Below, piece by piece: positions 31,205 through 43,584 of a DNA stretch of 64,000 nt; positions within the stretch are counted from its first letter, which is position 1, and each line of letters begins with the position of its first letter. Made by a program: the position numbers and the translations under genes. The stretch is from Artemia franciscana. Lineage: Eukaryota; Arthropoda; Branchiopoda; Anostraca; Artemiidae. The notes beneath the pieces were generated by a model that made no database searches, was not told where the DNA came from, and saw only the letters and a list, made by a program, of their open reading frames with translations. The stretch is taken from NCBI RefSeq assembly GCF_032884065.1, contig NC_088867.1, positions 50,775,317 to 50,839,316 of the forward strand. Reading direction: 5' to 3'.

Positions 31205-31205
<1 letters not shown>
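30690..31205 (+). repeat. Family A copy with internal deletion
   Basis: Begins with caactgaaagtaatgagcaa and a tatatgagagggttgcc module. At about 30930 it jumps to the tail (gattggagcttgaaacctct, gatacgctgaatctgatgat). It reaches cttacttacagt, where the (TAA)n run replaces the hairpin tip. Confidence 0.8.

Positions 31206-31281
<76 letters not shown>
31206..31281. repeat. (TAA)n microsatellite at a family A end
   Basis: About 25 TAA units starting exactly at the family A terminal word ttacagt. Open frames of Asn, Ile, Leu or Tyr runs here are artefacts. Confidence 0.97.
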
Positions 31282-31959
31282 TTATTATTACCCTCTGCAT
31301 ACAACACAAATGCACGAAAGAGGTGTATAAAAAAAATGAAAAGAAAAACAAAATGGGCACAGAAAAAAAAGAACACGTACAATTCTTGACAACTTCAGAC
31401 AATTTAGAATACTTTTTTTTTTTAAAACAAAATATCCTCCGATCAGCTACCAAAGGGTTCTCCTTATGAAACTACGTAATTCTAATGAAGTGTAGTTGGA
31501 AGTGCGCGTACTTGAGCTGCCTGTCCCCAGCAGTTTGAGGCCTATAGGCCGGCCGGTACCAATACGGCTCTTCAAAATACTACAACAGTGCATTACTACA
31601 GAAAAAACAGCCAGAAAAAGTTTACTTGGTAATACGGATCGGGAAAAAAAAACTAATATGGGACAGGGTTACCACTCCCGTGGTTTTACCAGAATATTTT
31701 TCGATTCCGGTCTCGAGCTTAGGAACCTGAACAAAATATTTAAATTCAAAAATATCGTAAAAATTATTTAGTATATAAATTATTATTGTTATTATATAAC
31801 ATCTTTGGCTCTTCTTCCAAACATCGAGATTCGTTGAAAATTAATTTTTGGTGTTGTCGTATTTTCAGAGACAGCCCTGTTCATGATTTTGCTTTACACT
31901 TTAAGGATGTGGAATATAGACTGAGAGAATGAGTATGTTTTCAGGTCTATTTTTTGAAG
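31282..31959. other. Intergenic segment
   Basis: Contains a short less AT-rich piece (31500-31700, around ggcctataggccggccggta). No gene or alignable repeat was recognised. Confidence 0.4.
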
Positions 31960-32660
31960 TTACTTCCGGGATTGGTTACTTCCCAATAACCAATACTATA
32001 TGTAAACAATGGGCAAAGCTCATAACTTGCAGCCCTTCCCCCGGAGACTCTGGGGGATTAAGTCATCCTTAAAGACATAGTTAATAGGTTTTCGACTGTA
32101 CTGAACAGAATACCTATCTCAAAATTTTGATTGGATGACTGGGAAAAAATGAGCGCGGGAGGGGGCCTAGTTACCCTCCAATTTTTTTGTCACTTAAAAT
32201 GGGCACTAGAACTTTTAATTTTGGTCCAAATGAGCCCCTCGCGATATTCTAAGACCATTGGATCAAGACGATGACCCTTGGGAAAAAGAAATAAAGAAAC
32301 AGAAAACACGCATCCGTTATCTTTCTTCTGGTAAAAAATACAAAACTCGACATTTTTGCAGATAGGAGCTTGAAACCTCTACAGTAGGGTTTTATGATAC
32401 GCTGAATCTAATGGTGTGATTCTCGTTAAGATTCTATCACTTTTAGAGGGTGTTTCCCCTTTTTTTGAAAATAAAGCAAATTTTTCCAGGCTCGTAGCTT
32501 TTGATGGGTAAGACTAAACTTGATGAAACTTACATATTTGAAATAAGTACAAGAACTCAATTCTGTTCATGTATCTATTTGTCCGTTTTTTAGAATTTCG
32601 ATTACTATTGATCAGGTGGCTCCTTACTTACAGTTCGTCACCACAAACTGTTTGACTGTT
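31960..32660 (+). repeat. Family A tail copy
   Basis: Starts near ccaataaccaatactatatg and passes through catagttaatagg, gagcgcgggagggggcctag and gcttgaaacctctacagtag. It ends with the tip cagttcgtcaccacaaactg then tttgac. Confidence 0.85.
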
Positions 32661-32713
32661 CTTCATTATTTTTAGGAGTTTGTAAATATTGCTACTTTGA
32701 TATAAAATTTATG

Positions 32714-33007
32714 CAAAGGCAAGAGTGCCAGCAGAAAATTTTCCCGGGGGGGGGGGGGCAATTGCTAAAATATTAACGGTGGCTGGGTGACAGGGAATAT
32801 ATTTCGGATTTTGTTTTGTAAGAATAAATTTATTTTAAGTACTTTTAGGAAAACCCTCAAATTAAAAGAACAGTTAAATTGTATACAAAATGAAACAAAA
32901 TAATGAAGCAAAATGAAACAAATGAATATAAAAAGATTTGTTGCTTTGGTAGATTATAACAGATGTAGACTTGTCTTTATGCAATTTTATACGCCTTAGA
33001 ATAGTTA
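32714..33007 (+). repeat. Family D repeat, second copy
   Basis: Reverse-complement match to 50-410. It contains a 13-base G run (32746-32758) inside gaaaattttcccggg. It sits between a family A tail end and the start of another family A copy. Confidence 0.65.
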
Positions 33008-33009
33008 TT

Positions 33010-34680
33010 AAATAAAAAAAACAAGTTTTTTGATTGAGGAAGCAGGCTCATCAACGTAAAGAGCGGGGCTTCCTCATCAACGCCCCGCTCTTCATGCTAA
33101 AGTTTGACTCTTTCTCTTAACTCTACTTTTTAAAACAGTAAAAAACTTTAGCGTAAAGGACGGGGCGTTGATGAGGAAGCAGCCCCTTTCATATACGAAG
33201 TAATTTCTGTTCGTTTTAAGTTGTAATGTCGCTCCTTACTTTCCGTTAAAAAAAAATATTTTTTATTATTTAATTTCTGAAAGTTTTTGAATCAATGAAT
33301 GTTTTGATTTTGGCTCTCCGCAGATGAATAATTAAAACAAAATTTGCATATTTATTTTTTTTGGCTAATTGGCTTTCTTTTGGTTTTGGTCGAATTATTA
33401 CGAGAAAAAAGGAGCGGGGGAAGAGGCCTAGTTGCCCTCCGGTTTTTTGGTTACTTAAAAGGGCAACTAGAACTTTTAGTTTTTTACCAATGTTTTTATT
33501 AGTAAAAGATATACGTAACTTACAAATTGGCTTACGTAACGAACTTCTGTATTCTCATGTTTTTATTACGTATATGAAGGGGTTCACTCCCTCGTCAGTA
33601 CCTCACTCTTTACACTAAAGCTTAAACTTCGTCCCAATTTCTTAAGAATAACCCTGAATCACAAAAGCCGTAGAATGAATAGTTGAAATTACTAAACATG
33701 CTTTAGCGTAAAGAGCGAGGTATTAGGAGGAGGTGAGCCCATCATATGCGTAATAATTTCTGTTCGTTTTAAGTTTTAATGCTTCTCCTTACTTTCAGTT
33801 GAAAAAACTTTTTCATCTTTATTTTTTCATTGTTTTTTTAAATAATGCTCGAAAATCCTGAGCTCCCTTCATGAAGCTTTTCTTCCCCCATGACAAATTC
33901 CTCCAAGGAAATTTCCCCCAACATATCTCCACCTTCTCAACCCCCCCCCCCAGAACCTAAAAATCCCCCAGAAAACGTCTGTACACTTCCAAATAACCGT
34001 TACTATATGTAAGCACTGGTCAAAGTTTGTAACTTGTGGCCCCTCCCACGGGGACTGTGGGGGAGTAAGTCGTCCCCAAAGACATAGTTATAAGGTTATT
34101 TGACTACGCTGAATAAAATGGCTATCTCAGAATTCTGATCTGGTGACTTTGGGAAAATAATTAGCGTGGGAGGGGGCCTAGGTGCCCTCCAATTTTTTTA
34201 GTCACTTAAAAAGGGCACTAGAACTTTTCATTTCCGTTAGAATGATTCCTCTTGCAAGATTCTAGGACCACTGGGTCGATACGATCACCCCTGAAAAAAA
34301 ACAAAAAACAAATAAACACGTATCCGTGAGCAAAAAATCGTCACGCAGCCTTTTGGCAAAAAATAAAAAATTCCACATTTTTGTAGATAGGAGCTTGAAA
34401 CTTCTTAAATAGGGTTCTCTGATACGCTGAATCTGATGGTGTGATTTTCGTTGAGATTCTATGACTTATAGGGATAATTTCCCCTGTTTTCTAAAATAAG
34501 GCAAATTTTCTCAGGCTCGTAACTTTTTATGGGTAAGATTAAACTTGATGAAACGTATATGTTTAAAATCAGCATTAAAATGCGATTCTTTTGATGTAGC
34601 TATTGGTATCAAAATTCAATTTTTTAGAGTTGTTGTTACTATTGAGCCGGGTTGCTCCTTACCGCGAACTGTTTGAACAG
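33010..34680 (+). repeat. Family A copy, near full-length arm
   Basis: Order: P1 palindrome (about 33020-33245, left arm partly rearranged); a spacer with ttggctctccgcagatgaat; P2 palindrome (about 33575-33810); the tail T with C-rich ccaaggaaatttcccccaac, ggggactgtgggggagtaag and gatacgctgaatctgatggt; then a shortened tip cgcgaactgtttga. No coding capacity. Confidence 0.85.
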
Positions 34681-34984
34681 AAGGAATAGAGATGCTCAAA
34701 AATCGTCCTTCCTGCCTAGATATCGGGTTTTGATTTTATAACGGTCGTATCTCTTTCATTACTGGACAATTCTCCTCCTTGAACTTAAACCCCGTATATA
34801 TTCAGACATTAAAAAATAGAATAGCGAAAGAAAAGCAAAATTTAAACTTACCATCCAGCTGTCAAATTAACGCTCTTTCTTTTTATTGTCCTTTTTATTT
34901 TATTTTTATTTATTTTTATTGTCAAATAAATAAAATGAACAGGTTCAAAAAATGTTTCGTCACAAGAGAATCTTATCAAATAGT
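34681..34984. other. Spacer between family A copies
   Basis: About 300 bp of AT-rich sequence. Nothing was recognised. The 142-codon minus-strand frame at 34848-35276 mostly crosses the neighbouring repeat and is not a gene. Confidence 0.4.
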
Positions 34985-35465
34985 TTGTGATTAAAAAACT
35001 GGAAGCAAGGAGTGACTTGGACCAATATTCACCAAAACTAAAAATAAAATCCTCATAACAATTTCTATACCGGCAGTATTGGCTTTTTGTTTTGATTCTA
35101 AATATATAAAATTCTTTCAGTTTATTATTACCCACCCAAAACCAAAAATATGAGAAAATTTGCCTGATTTTCGATAAAAGGGGAAACACCTCCAAAACAG
35201 CAAGCGATCTCATTGAAAATGCCTTTATTAGATTCATCATATCAGGGAACCCTACCATAGAGGTTTCAAGCTCCAATCCTCAAAATGTAGAATTTCGAAT
35301 CTTTTTTTCAGAAGGAACATCGTTGATGCATGTTTATTTGTTTTGTTTTTTTCCAAGGTGTGATTACATCAAACCGAAGGTCCAAGATAATTGGGAGGGA
35401 GCTCATTCAAACGTTAAATTTAAAGCTCTTTTTTAAGTGACCACACAGATCGCGTTAGGGGAAAG
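34985..35465 (-). repeat. Family A tail copy, tip missing
   Basis: Has gcaaggagtgacttggacca, tcatatcagggaaccctacc and gaggtttcaagctcc in family A order. It ends near agtgaccacacagatcgcgt. Confidence 0.75.
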
Positions 35466-36194
35466 TCTTGTTTTCTTGTTATTTTAGGACACCAAATTAC
35501 GACTTTACACCGAAGAGGACAAATTTGCAATCAATTCAAAATTCTGAGAAGCTAATTGATTTAAAAGGATAAATAATAGGCTTCCCAGTCGCAAAGGAAG
35601 TAATGCCACGCGGTGGCAGTACTGGATTCAATCACGTTGATCCGCTTTATTTGTAATAAAATTAGGCTACGTTTGGCAATCTGTAATTGCATGTCAGCTA
35701 TAATGAGTGGGGAGTTATTGTTTTGGTGGGGTAGGGTAGATTCCTAAAAAAGTACATTTTAATGGCAAACTGCTTACTCTTCAAGAGGTTTCAGATAAAT
35801 GTTGAAAAAGGTAGGGCGGGAGTGGGAATTAATTAAATTGTTTTTCTATACAACTAAAATGTCACATTTCCATATCTACCAGCAGAGGGTTGGAAAAGTC
35901 AAGGCAGGTCATCATCACCCCGCCAGGAAACTTCTAGGGGATGGCAGATACTGCAAAGAACTTAGTTTTGAGCAATTTCAAATGGTGCTATTTTCTTTTT
36001 CTATTTATATGAACTAGCCTTCTTTAATGTATATAAAGAAACGCATGTAATGTGTTTATCGATAAGAAAATCCTATTGTAAAGGCTGTGATGGCTTCAGT
36101 TATGTAGAAGATCAAAAGTCTCATATAATTTCCATCTATACAAACAATAATCCTCCTTTTCATTCAAATAAAGTTCTTTACTAGTAATTAAAAA
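35466..36194. other. Intergenic segment
   Basis: No recognised feature. A TTCATTTCAAAT-type AT-rich background leads into an A-rich stretch just before family C. Confidence 0.35.
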
Positions 36195-38085
36195 AAGAAC
36201 AAAAAAAAAGAGCTAAGAGTTCATGTGGCCCTTGTGACGAGGTCGGAAGAGCCAAGAGCTCATATGGCACGAGCTCTAGCAACATTCTAAGAATCAATAG
36301 ATTTATTCAAAAGGAAAATCAGAGGCTGAATGCCCGTCGGGATTTAAAATAAGAGCTCTGAGACACAAGGTCCTTCTAAATATCAAAATTCATTCGGATC
36401 CGATCACCCAATCGCTATTAAAAAAACCTAATTTTTTTCTCCTTTCTGCCCCCCAGATGGTCGAATCGGGGAAACAACTTTATCAAGTCAACTTGAGCAG
36501 CTCCCTGACACGCCTACTAATTTTCATCGTCCTAGCACATCCAGAAGCACCAAACTCGCCAAAGCGCTGGACCCCCCTAACTCCCCCAAAGAGAGTGAAT
36601 CCAGTCCGGTTACGTCAATCACGTATCTACGACATTTGCTTATTCTACCCTCCAAGTTTCATCCCGATCTCTCCGCTCTAAGCGTTTTCCAATATTTCTG
36701 GGTTTTCCCCTTCAAACTCCTCCCAATGTCACTAGATCTGGTCAAGATTTAAAATAAGATCTCTGAGACATGACCTCCTTCTAAATATTAAATTTCATTA
36801 AGATCTGGTCACCTGTTCTTAAGTTAAAAATACCTCAATTTTTCTATTTTTTCCGAATTAACCCCCCCCCCCCCAACTCCCCCAAAGAGAGCGGATCCGC
36901 TCCAGTTATATCAATCACGTATCTAGAACTTGTGCTTATTCTTCCCATCAAGTTTCATCCCGATCTCTTCGCTCTAGGCGTTTTCCAAGATTTCCGACTT
37001 CCAAGATTTCTGTTTCCCCCCTCCAACCCCCTATGTCCCCGGATCTAATTTGAATTGAAAGTGAAGCCTCTGAGACATAAGATCTTTCTATATATCAAGT
37101 TTCATTAAGATCTGATTACCCATTCGTAAGATAAAGATACCTCAATTTTCACGTTTCCACCCTCAAACTCCCCCAAATGTCACTGGATCTGATCGGGATT
37201 TAAAATGAGAGCTCTGAAGCACAAGATCCTTCTAAATATCAAATTACATTAAGATCTGATTAACCATTCATAAGTTACAAATGTATCATTTTGTCTAATT
37301 TTTTCCGAATTACCCCCCCCCCCTTTCACAACTCCCCCAAAGAGAGCGGATCCAGTCCAGTTTTGTCAGTCACGTATCTTGGACTTGTGCATATTCTTCC
37401 CACCAAGTTTCGTTCTGATCTTTCCACTCTAAGCGTTTTCCAAGATTTCTGGTCCCCCCGACTCCTGCCAAAGACACTGGATCCGGTCAGGATTTAAATT
37501 AAGAGATCTGAGTTACGAGGTCCTTCCAAATATGAAATTTCATTAAGATCTGATCACTCCTTTCGCAAGTCAAAAATATCTAATTTTTTTATTTTTCAGA
37601 ATTAACCGTACCCCCAACTCCCTCAAAGAGAGTGGATCCGTTCCGGTTATGTCAATCACGTATCTAGGACTTGTGCTTAGTTTTTCCACCAAGTTTCATC
37701 CCGATCCCTCCACTCTAAGTGTTTTCCAAGATTTTAGGATTCCCCCTCCAACTCCCCCCCAATGTCGCCGGACCCGGTCGGGATTTAAAATAAGAGCTCT
37801 GAGACCCGATGTCCTTCTAAATATTAAATTTCATTAAGATCCGATCACCCGCTCGTAAGTTAAAAACTCCTCATTTTTCCAAATTTTTCCAAATTAAGCG
37901 TCCCCCACTCCCCCCAGATCATCAATTCGGGGAAACAGCTATATCTAATTTAATTTGGTCTGGTCCGTGATATGCCTGCCAAATTTCGTCGTCCTAGCTT
38001 ATCTAGAAGTGCCTAAACTGGGACAGACAGACAGACCGACCGACAGAATTTGCGATCGCTATGTCACTTGGCTAATATCAAGTGC
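36195..38085 (+). repeat. Family C tandem block
   Basis: Imperfect units of about 290-440 bp. Each carries ggatttaaaataagagctct with gagacac, ttcattaagatc(t/c)gatcac, a C run, aactcccccaaagagagcgg, tcaatcacgtatctaggact, accaagtttcatcccgatc and gcgttttccaagatttc. Landmarks lie near 36340, 36750, 37197, 37491 and 37781. The block ends with gacagacagacagaccgacc and cgatcgctatgtcacttggc. C-runs (for example 36860-36874) may be length-variable. No genes. Confidence 0.85.
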
Positions 38086-39225
38086 CGTAACAAGTTTTTT
38101 TAATGAAAGTAAGGAGTGACATTAAAACTTAAAACGAACAGAAATTACTCCGTATATGAAAGGGGCTGTTCCCTCCTCAACGCCCCACTTTTTACGCTAA
38201 CGTTTGACTCTTTCTCTCAACTCTACTTTTTAAAACAATAAAAAACTTTAGCGTAAAGAGCGGGGCGTTGAGGAGGAAGCAGCCTCTTTCATATACGGAG
38301 TAATTTCTGTTCGTTTTAAGTTTTAACGTCGCTCCTTACTTTCAGTTAAAAAAACAAGTTTTTTTATATATTTAATTTCTGAACGTTTTTGAATAATACT
38401 TGTTTTGATTTTGGCTCTCTGCACATGAATAATTAAAACCAAATTTGCATATTAATTTATTTTCTTGGCTAAATGGCTTTCTCATTGTTTCGATCGGACA
38501 ATTTTGATAAAAAAGGAGCGGAGGAGTAGGCCTAGTTACCCTCTAATTTTTGGGTTGTAACTGGAACTTTTAATTTTACGAACATTTTTATTAGTAAAAA
38601 TATACGTAACTTACAAATTAACTTACGTAACGAACTTCTAAATTCGTATTTTCTTATTACCTATCTGAGAGGGTTCGCCCCTCATCAGCACCTCGCTCTT
38701 TACACTAAAGCTTGAATTTTGTCCCAATTCCTTAAGAATGACCCCTGAATTGCAAAGGCCGTAGATTAAATAGTTGAAATTAATAAAATTACTTTAGCGT
38801 AAAGAGCAAGGTATTAGGAGGAGGTGAACCCCTTATATGCGTAATAATTTCTGTTCGTTTTAAGTTTTAATGCTGCTCCTTACTTTCAGCTGAAGAAATT
38901 TTTTCATATGTATGCTTTCATTGCTCTTTAAAAAAATGCTAAAGAATCCTGCGTCCATTGGAAATTCTCTTCCCCCATGACAAATTCCTCCATGCAAAGT
39001 TCCCCCCGCATAACTCCCTCCCCTCAACTCTTCCCCCCAACCAGAAAAATCCCCCTGAAAATGTTTATACACTTCCGAATAACCATTACTTTGTGTAAAC
39101 ACTGGTCAAGGTTTGTAACTTGCAGCCCCTCCCACGGGGACTGTGGGGGAGTAAGTCGTCCCAAAAGACATAGTTTTTACGTTTTTTGACTATGCTGAAT
39201 AAAATGGCTATCTCAGAATTTTTAG
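38086..39225 (+). repeat. Family A copy, 3'-truncated
   Basis: P1 arms 38105-38206 and 38243-38343 are near-perfect inverted repeats. P2 follows at about 38660-38890. The tail begins near 38940 and stops at about 39225 in the word aaaatggctatctcagaatt. It abuts family C with no spacer. Confidence 0.85.
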
Positions 39226-39850
39226 CAATTAAGCTTTCAGCAATTAATATCACTACATATCCAATATTCAGTTTAATTTATTAGTTCTTATCAAAACTGT
39301 TAGTTTATTTTAGAATGAACAAAATATTTTGAAATAGTGAATTAAAAAAAAAAAAAAACTTTTGACAATCAAAAACGAACAGAAATTAATTAATAAAAAA
39401 CTTTCCAAAAGAGAAGTTTACTGAAAACTAATTATATTACAAATATTTTCTTTTGTATTTATTACGACAGTGAAAATAAACATTGAAATTCGAGTAAAGT
39501 TGAACTTTGAATTTATGAGCTTTCAGCAATTAATATCATTAAATATCAACTGTTTAATCTTAATTTTAATATAATATAATATTGTTTCACTACAAACAAG
39601 AGTTGGGATACTGCCTCCTTCCCTAACTGTCCAAGTCTAAAGCCTAATACTTCATTGGTGCTTCACTGAAAACAAATTATATTACAAATATTTTCTTTTC
39701 CAGTTATTGCAGCATTAAAAATTAAAATAAAATTACAGTGAAATAAAACCTTAAACTGATGATCTTTCAACAATTTATAGCATTATACATCAAACATTCC
39801 GCTTGATTTTATTTGTACTTATCAAGATTGTTCAAGACACATATAGTGGA
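39226..39850 (+). repeat. Tandem repeat of about 250-290 bp, three diverged copies
   Basis: ctttcagcaattaatatca occurs near 39232 and 39519, and diverged (ctttcaacaatttatagca) near 39768. aaattatattacaaatattttcttt follows in the first two. The array starts exactly where the family A copy breaks off. Confidence 0.7.
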
Positions 39851-39914
39851 AATGATACAGTAGGTTTTAGACTTTTACAGTGAAAGAAGGAGGCAAAACA
39901 CAAACTATTCTTTG

Positions 39915-40240
39915 TTATTTCAAGCTGGATTTGTATATTCAATTTAAGTTTCTCTCGTTTTAAGATTTATTTACTGATTTATATTAGTAACTATTGTTTG
40001 TTTGTTTGCTATGATTGTTTATTTAATTTCTGTTCGTTTTGGGTTTCATTTGCGCCTCAGTAGCAAAATATTTCTGTTTGTTTTAAGCTTGATTTGCATA
40101 TTCAACTTTAGCTTTACTCATTTTTAGAATTATTTATTCATTTATATTAATACCTGTTGTATGTTTTTTGCTATGATTGTTTAGTTAGTTTCTCTTCGTT
40201 TGGGGTTTCACTCATTCTTTAATAGTAATTTTTGATTGTT
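39915..40240 (+). repeat. Direct duplication of about 160 bp
   Basis: Two copies of a block containing gatttg(t/c)atattcaa, tttatattagta-type words and gctatgattgttta, ending in ttcgttt(t)gggtttca. Confidence 0.7.
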
Positions 40241-43200
40241 TTGAGTTTGAGTTATTGTAGCTTTCTATTTCTTCTGATCTTAAGTTTAATATGGCCTTTA
40301 CTTTTCTTTAGAAAAGTTCTTTTTCTGATTTTTTTAAAATTAATTTTACTAAAAACTGAACAGACCACTTAAAAGTTATCAATAAACTTTTTTTTAAATG
40401 TTACTGAGGAATCAATATTCTCTTTCTTTAGAATGATCTGAGATTAAAAAACAAGATGGTACCGAAAATAGCAAAAAAACTAATTGCCGCAAATATATTT
40501 AATCTAATAAATTATTGGTAAGGCTATTAAAAAAGTGTCTGTTGAAAGTATATAATAATTTGTTAAAACTACATATAATTTCATCTAGGATTACCCCCCC
40601 CCCCTCTCGCTACCCTCCCATCCTATCCTCTATATATTGCTGATGCTGTTACAGTGTACAGTGTGGCACAACAACAACAAAGACTAACATCAACTAATAG
40701 TGTTTCATAGATTAGTTCTTCTTGAAGCCATTCGGTAGTGATCCTTGAGCAGGAAAAGAACCCACTAAAAAAGAGGGGCTTTGTCTACATAATTCAAGGG
40801 GCTGAGAAGCTGAAAACCGGCTTATCTGGGATCACAGGCTAAGAGTTTCATTTTCTCCCTGGGCAGCGGACAACCCTGATACCAAGCAATAATGTGACTC
40901 TTCAGATATTCCAGAGCAGAACCCAAATTGCTATGTGTGTGGTCATTGCCTCCAGAGCTTCACACAGAAGGGTTTTTGGTCCTTTGCCCTTTATTTGACT
41001 GTATTAAAATGGGGTAACTGGAAATTGGGTTGGTTGGAGGTTGTGGCTAATCGGTGTCGATGAAAGGGATTGAGCCAGAAGTAGAGTAGTCGGACATAAC
41101 CTTGACTTTCAAAGCGTTGGAATCGTCAAGGACATTCTCAGCTCCATGTCCAGCCTATCTTAGTTCTTCAGCCACTAGATTAATAATTTCCACTTGCTAT
41201 GATTATCTCTCAATGTTTCTTATAATTCGCTCTTTGATAATCTTACTGAAGAAGCGAAGATAATTTATGCTTTTAATTTTGTTCAACTAATTGCAACATT
41301 TGATTGTGGGTCTGTCGTCGTAAGAGTGAATATGAACGATTGCTTGTCTGAAACATTTTTGGACTAAAGTTTTACAGCCATTAGATAATTTGCTAGAATA
41401 AAGAGCAGTCTGCCACTAAACTTGGTTACCTACTTTTTTCAACCGGTAGGTGAACTGGTTGTAGCTAAATTTCTTGGTTGAAGCTAAATTTGCTGTAGAA
41501 GGTGCACGGCAAGTTTGCTATTAGCTGCTCCCTAAGCTTTGACCCAACCGAATAGTGGCGGAAAGATCGTTCGTTAGTTAGATAAAGTTCCTGCTTAATA
41601 GTGTTACAGGCGTAGAGGGAACCAGACGTCAATACCAGTTGTCTGTCCTGGCCGAGGATTGGAGCTTCGTTGAGGTCAGTGCTCCCTTAGGTAAAGTGAC
41701 TGCGGATAAAGTCCAGCGATATTGTGCGTGCTCCGGCGTTTTTAGGATAAAAAACACACAAAATCAAGGACTCTTTCTAGACTATTTTCTGCACTCCTGG
41801 TCGTTGTCTATCAATCACACGAACATATTTTTCCACCATCTATATTTATTCATGTTACATAAAAAATTGAAGGAAATTTGCCCTCCCCCGGACAACATAA
41901 CTTGTGGAGGGAATTTTCCTCCTATTATTTCGGATCCTTGGGCGAGAAAAGGCATGATTGTCAAGTTGTATCGTAAAATTTTTGTGGTTGGATGGAAGTT
42001 ACATCAGTTATATAAAGTAATATCAGAAGCAGTAATTGACTTTGCAAAGCATAAAAATTGGATTTAAAGTGCCTCTCCACATTTTAAGGTGTATATAGAG
42101 CCTAATGTCAAAAATAATTAAGTAATTACTAAAGGAGATTAATTAAATAATAATTATAATTAATAATGATTAATAATAAATAATATTAATAGTAATTAAA
42201 TAATTAAGGAGAATTTAGATATAGTGTTCCGCTTACTTTACTGAGTATTTTGTTTAAAAAAATTGGGTTGTACTGGAATCAATTGCGGATTTGACCCCTT
42301 TTTTAGTCTTTCTACTGCACCAATTAGGCTATGTTTCACCCAATTTGGCTCCCATTAAAATAACTCTTAGGAGTTTCAAAAAAGTGCAGTATGACTTTTT
42401 TTTAACACGTTGGAGCTTATTATCATTGTAATCTTAATATTTCATAAAATTATTTAAGAATCGTGCATATAACTTGTAATTTGTCTCATGCAACCTTCCC
42501 ATTAGCCACTATTTAAGAATGTTATTCTGGCGGCACCTTAGTCAACTTTTTTAGTATTTGCGAAAATTGAGTACATCTGACAGACAAATGAAAGTGATCT
42601 TTAGCTGTCGGTCTGGGTACTGCTTACACAAATACCTTCAATCTAATGGGCAAACTATCGGACCCTTAAGTCAATTGTTCGCACGAAATTCAGATTGACA
42701 GAACCAATTTGCATCTAGTTAGGATTCTCTAAGTCGATCAGCAAGGCAATGATAGGGGCATTATAGTCAGGCGATTCTGGCCATTATCATAGAGTTTATA
42801 TCACGCCTTGTAATCACAATAGATTAATTGACAATAGGGTAGATGATAGGAGGGGTATTTCGGTTTAACTCAAAGCTAATCTCTTTCTTTTGAAAGCTGC
42901 TGCTACCTGTCAAATGACACAAGTAGAAATAGTTCATTGCCTAGTTATTTTAGATTGCATCAACGATAAGCGCAAGAAAACGGGGATGCCCAGAAATACA
43001 ATGGGGTGGTAGCCCATCTTCTGGGTCAGCTCATGAGTTTTTCGGCCATGCAAGAAATTATTGCTAGATACCCCTCCACCCTTAAATTATTCAGCCACTA
43101 AACTACATTGTATTTAAAAAACTAGAGAAATCATTATGTTTTAAATTTAAAATTTATTTTGTTTTAGAATATTAATTTGTCTTGTAGTTAATTATATTTT

Positions 43201-43584
43201 GTCTTATAGTTAATTTATAGCTATTAAAATATGTTAATTTTAATAAATATAAAATCAAAATCATATATGAATCGTTCAAGAAGTATTTTGCGTAAATATA
43301 CACTATGGATTAAAAAGATTCGTAAAAGTGAATTTTTGTAATCCCATTTGCCCTCTGGTTTAACCTTGAACACTCCTATAATCTTAGAATGTGTAATTGG
43401 GGACAAGGCTGAAACCCCTAAATTTAAATAATAAACCATGTTTAAAATACCTTATTCAGAGACTTTGAATAAGAGACGGTTTTGCGATTTTGCTTTCACG
43501 GAGACAATAATTCCTACCAACTAATTAACTTTAAAACAAAACTCAATGGACATCGAACACTTTTTCAAACAATTTTAACAATTT
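40241..43584. other. Intergenic segment with an unassigned open frame
   Basis: Positions 40700-42060 are less AT-rich than their surroundings. A plus-strand open frame of 142 codons runs at 41639-42067 (starts MSVLAEDWSFVEVSAPLGK). Neither it nor the flanks match a family I know. A zinc-finger-like piece NCYVCGHCLQSFTQKG is readable at about 40925-40975. It could be a decayed transposon or exon. From 42070 on the sequence is AT-rich and featureless. Confidence 0.35.

Noticed and set aside
31148-31453. Open frames of Asn, Ile, Leu and Tyr runs
   Set aside because: They are translations of (TAA)n in several frames.
34848-35276. 142-codon minus-strand open frame
   Set aside because: Most of it crosses a family A tail copy that is not open in sister copies.
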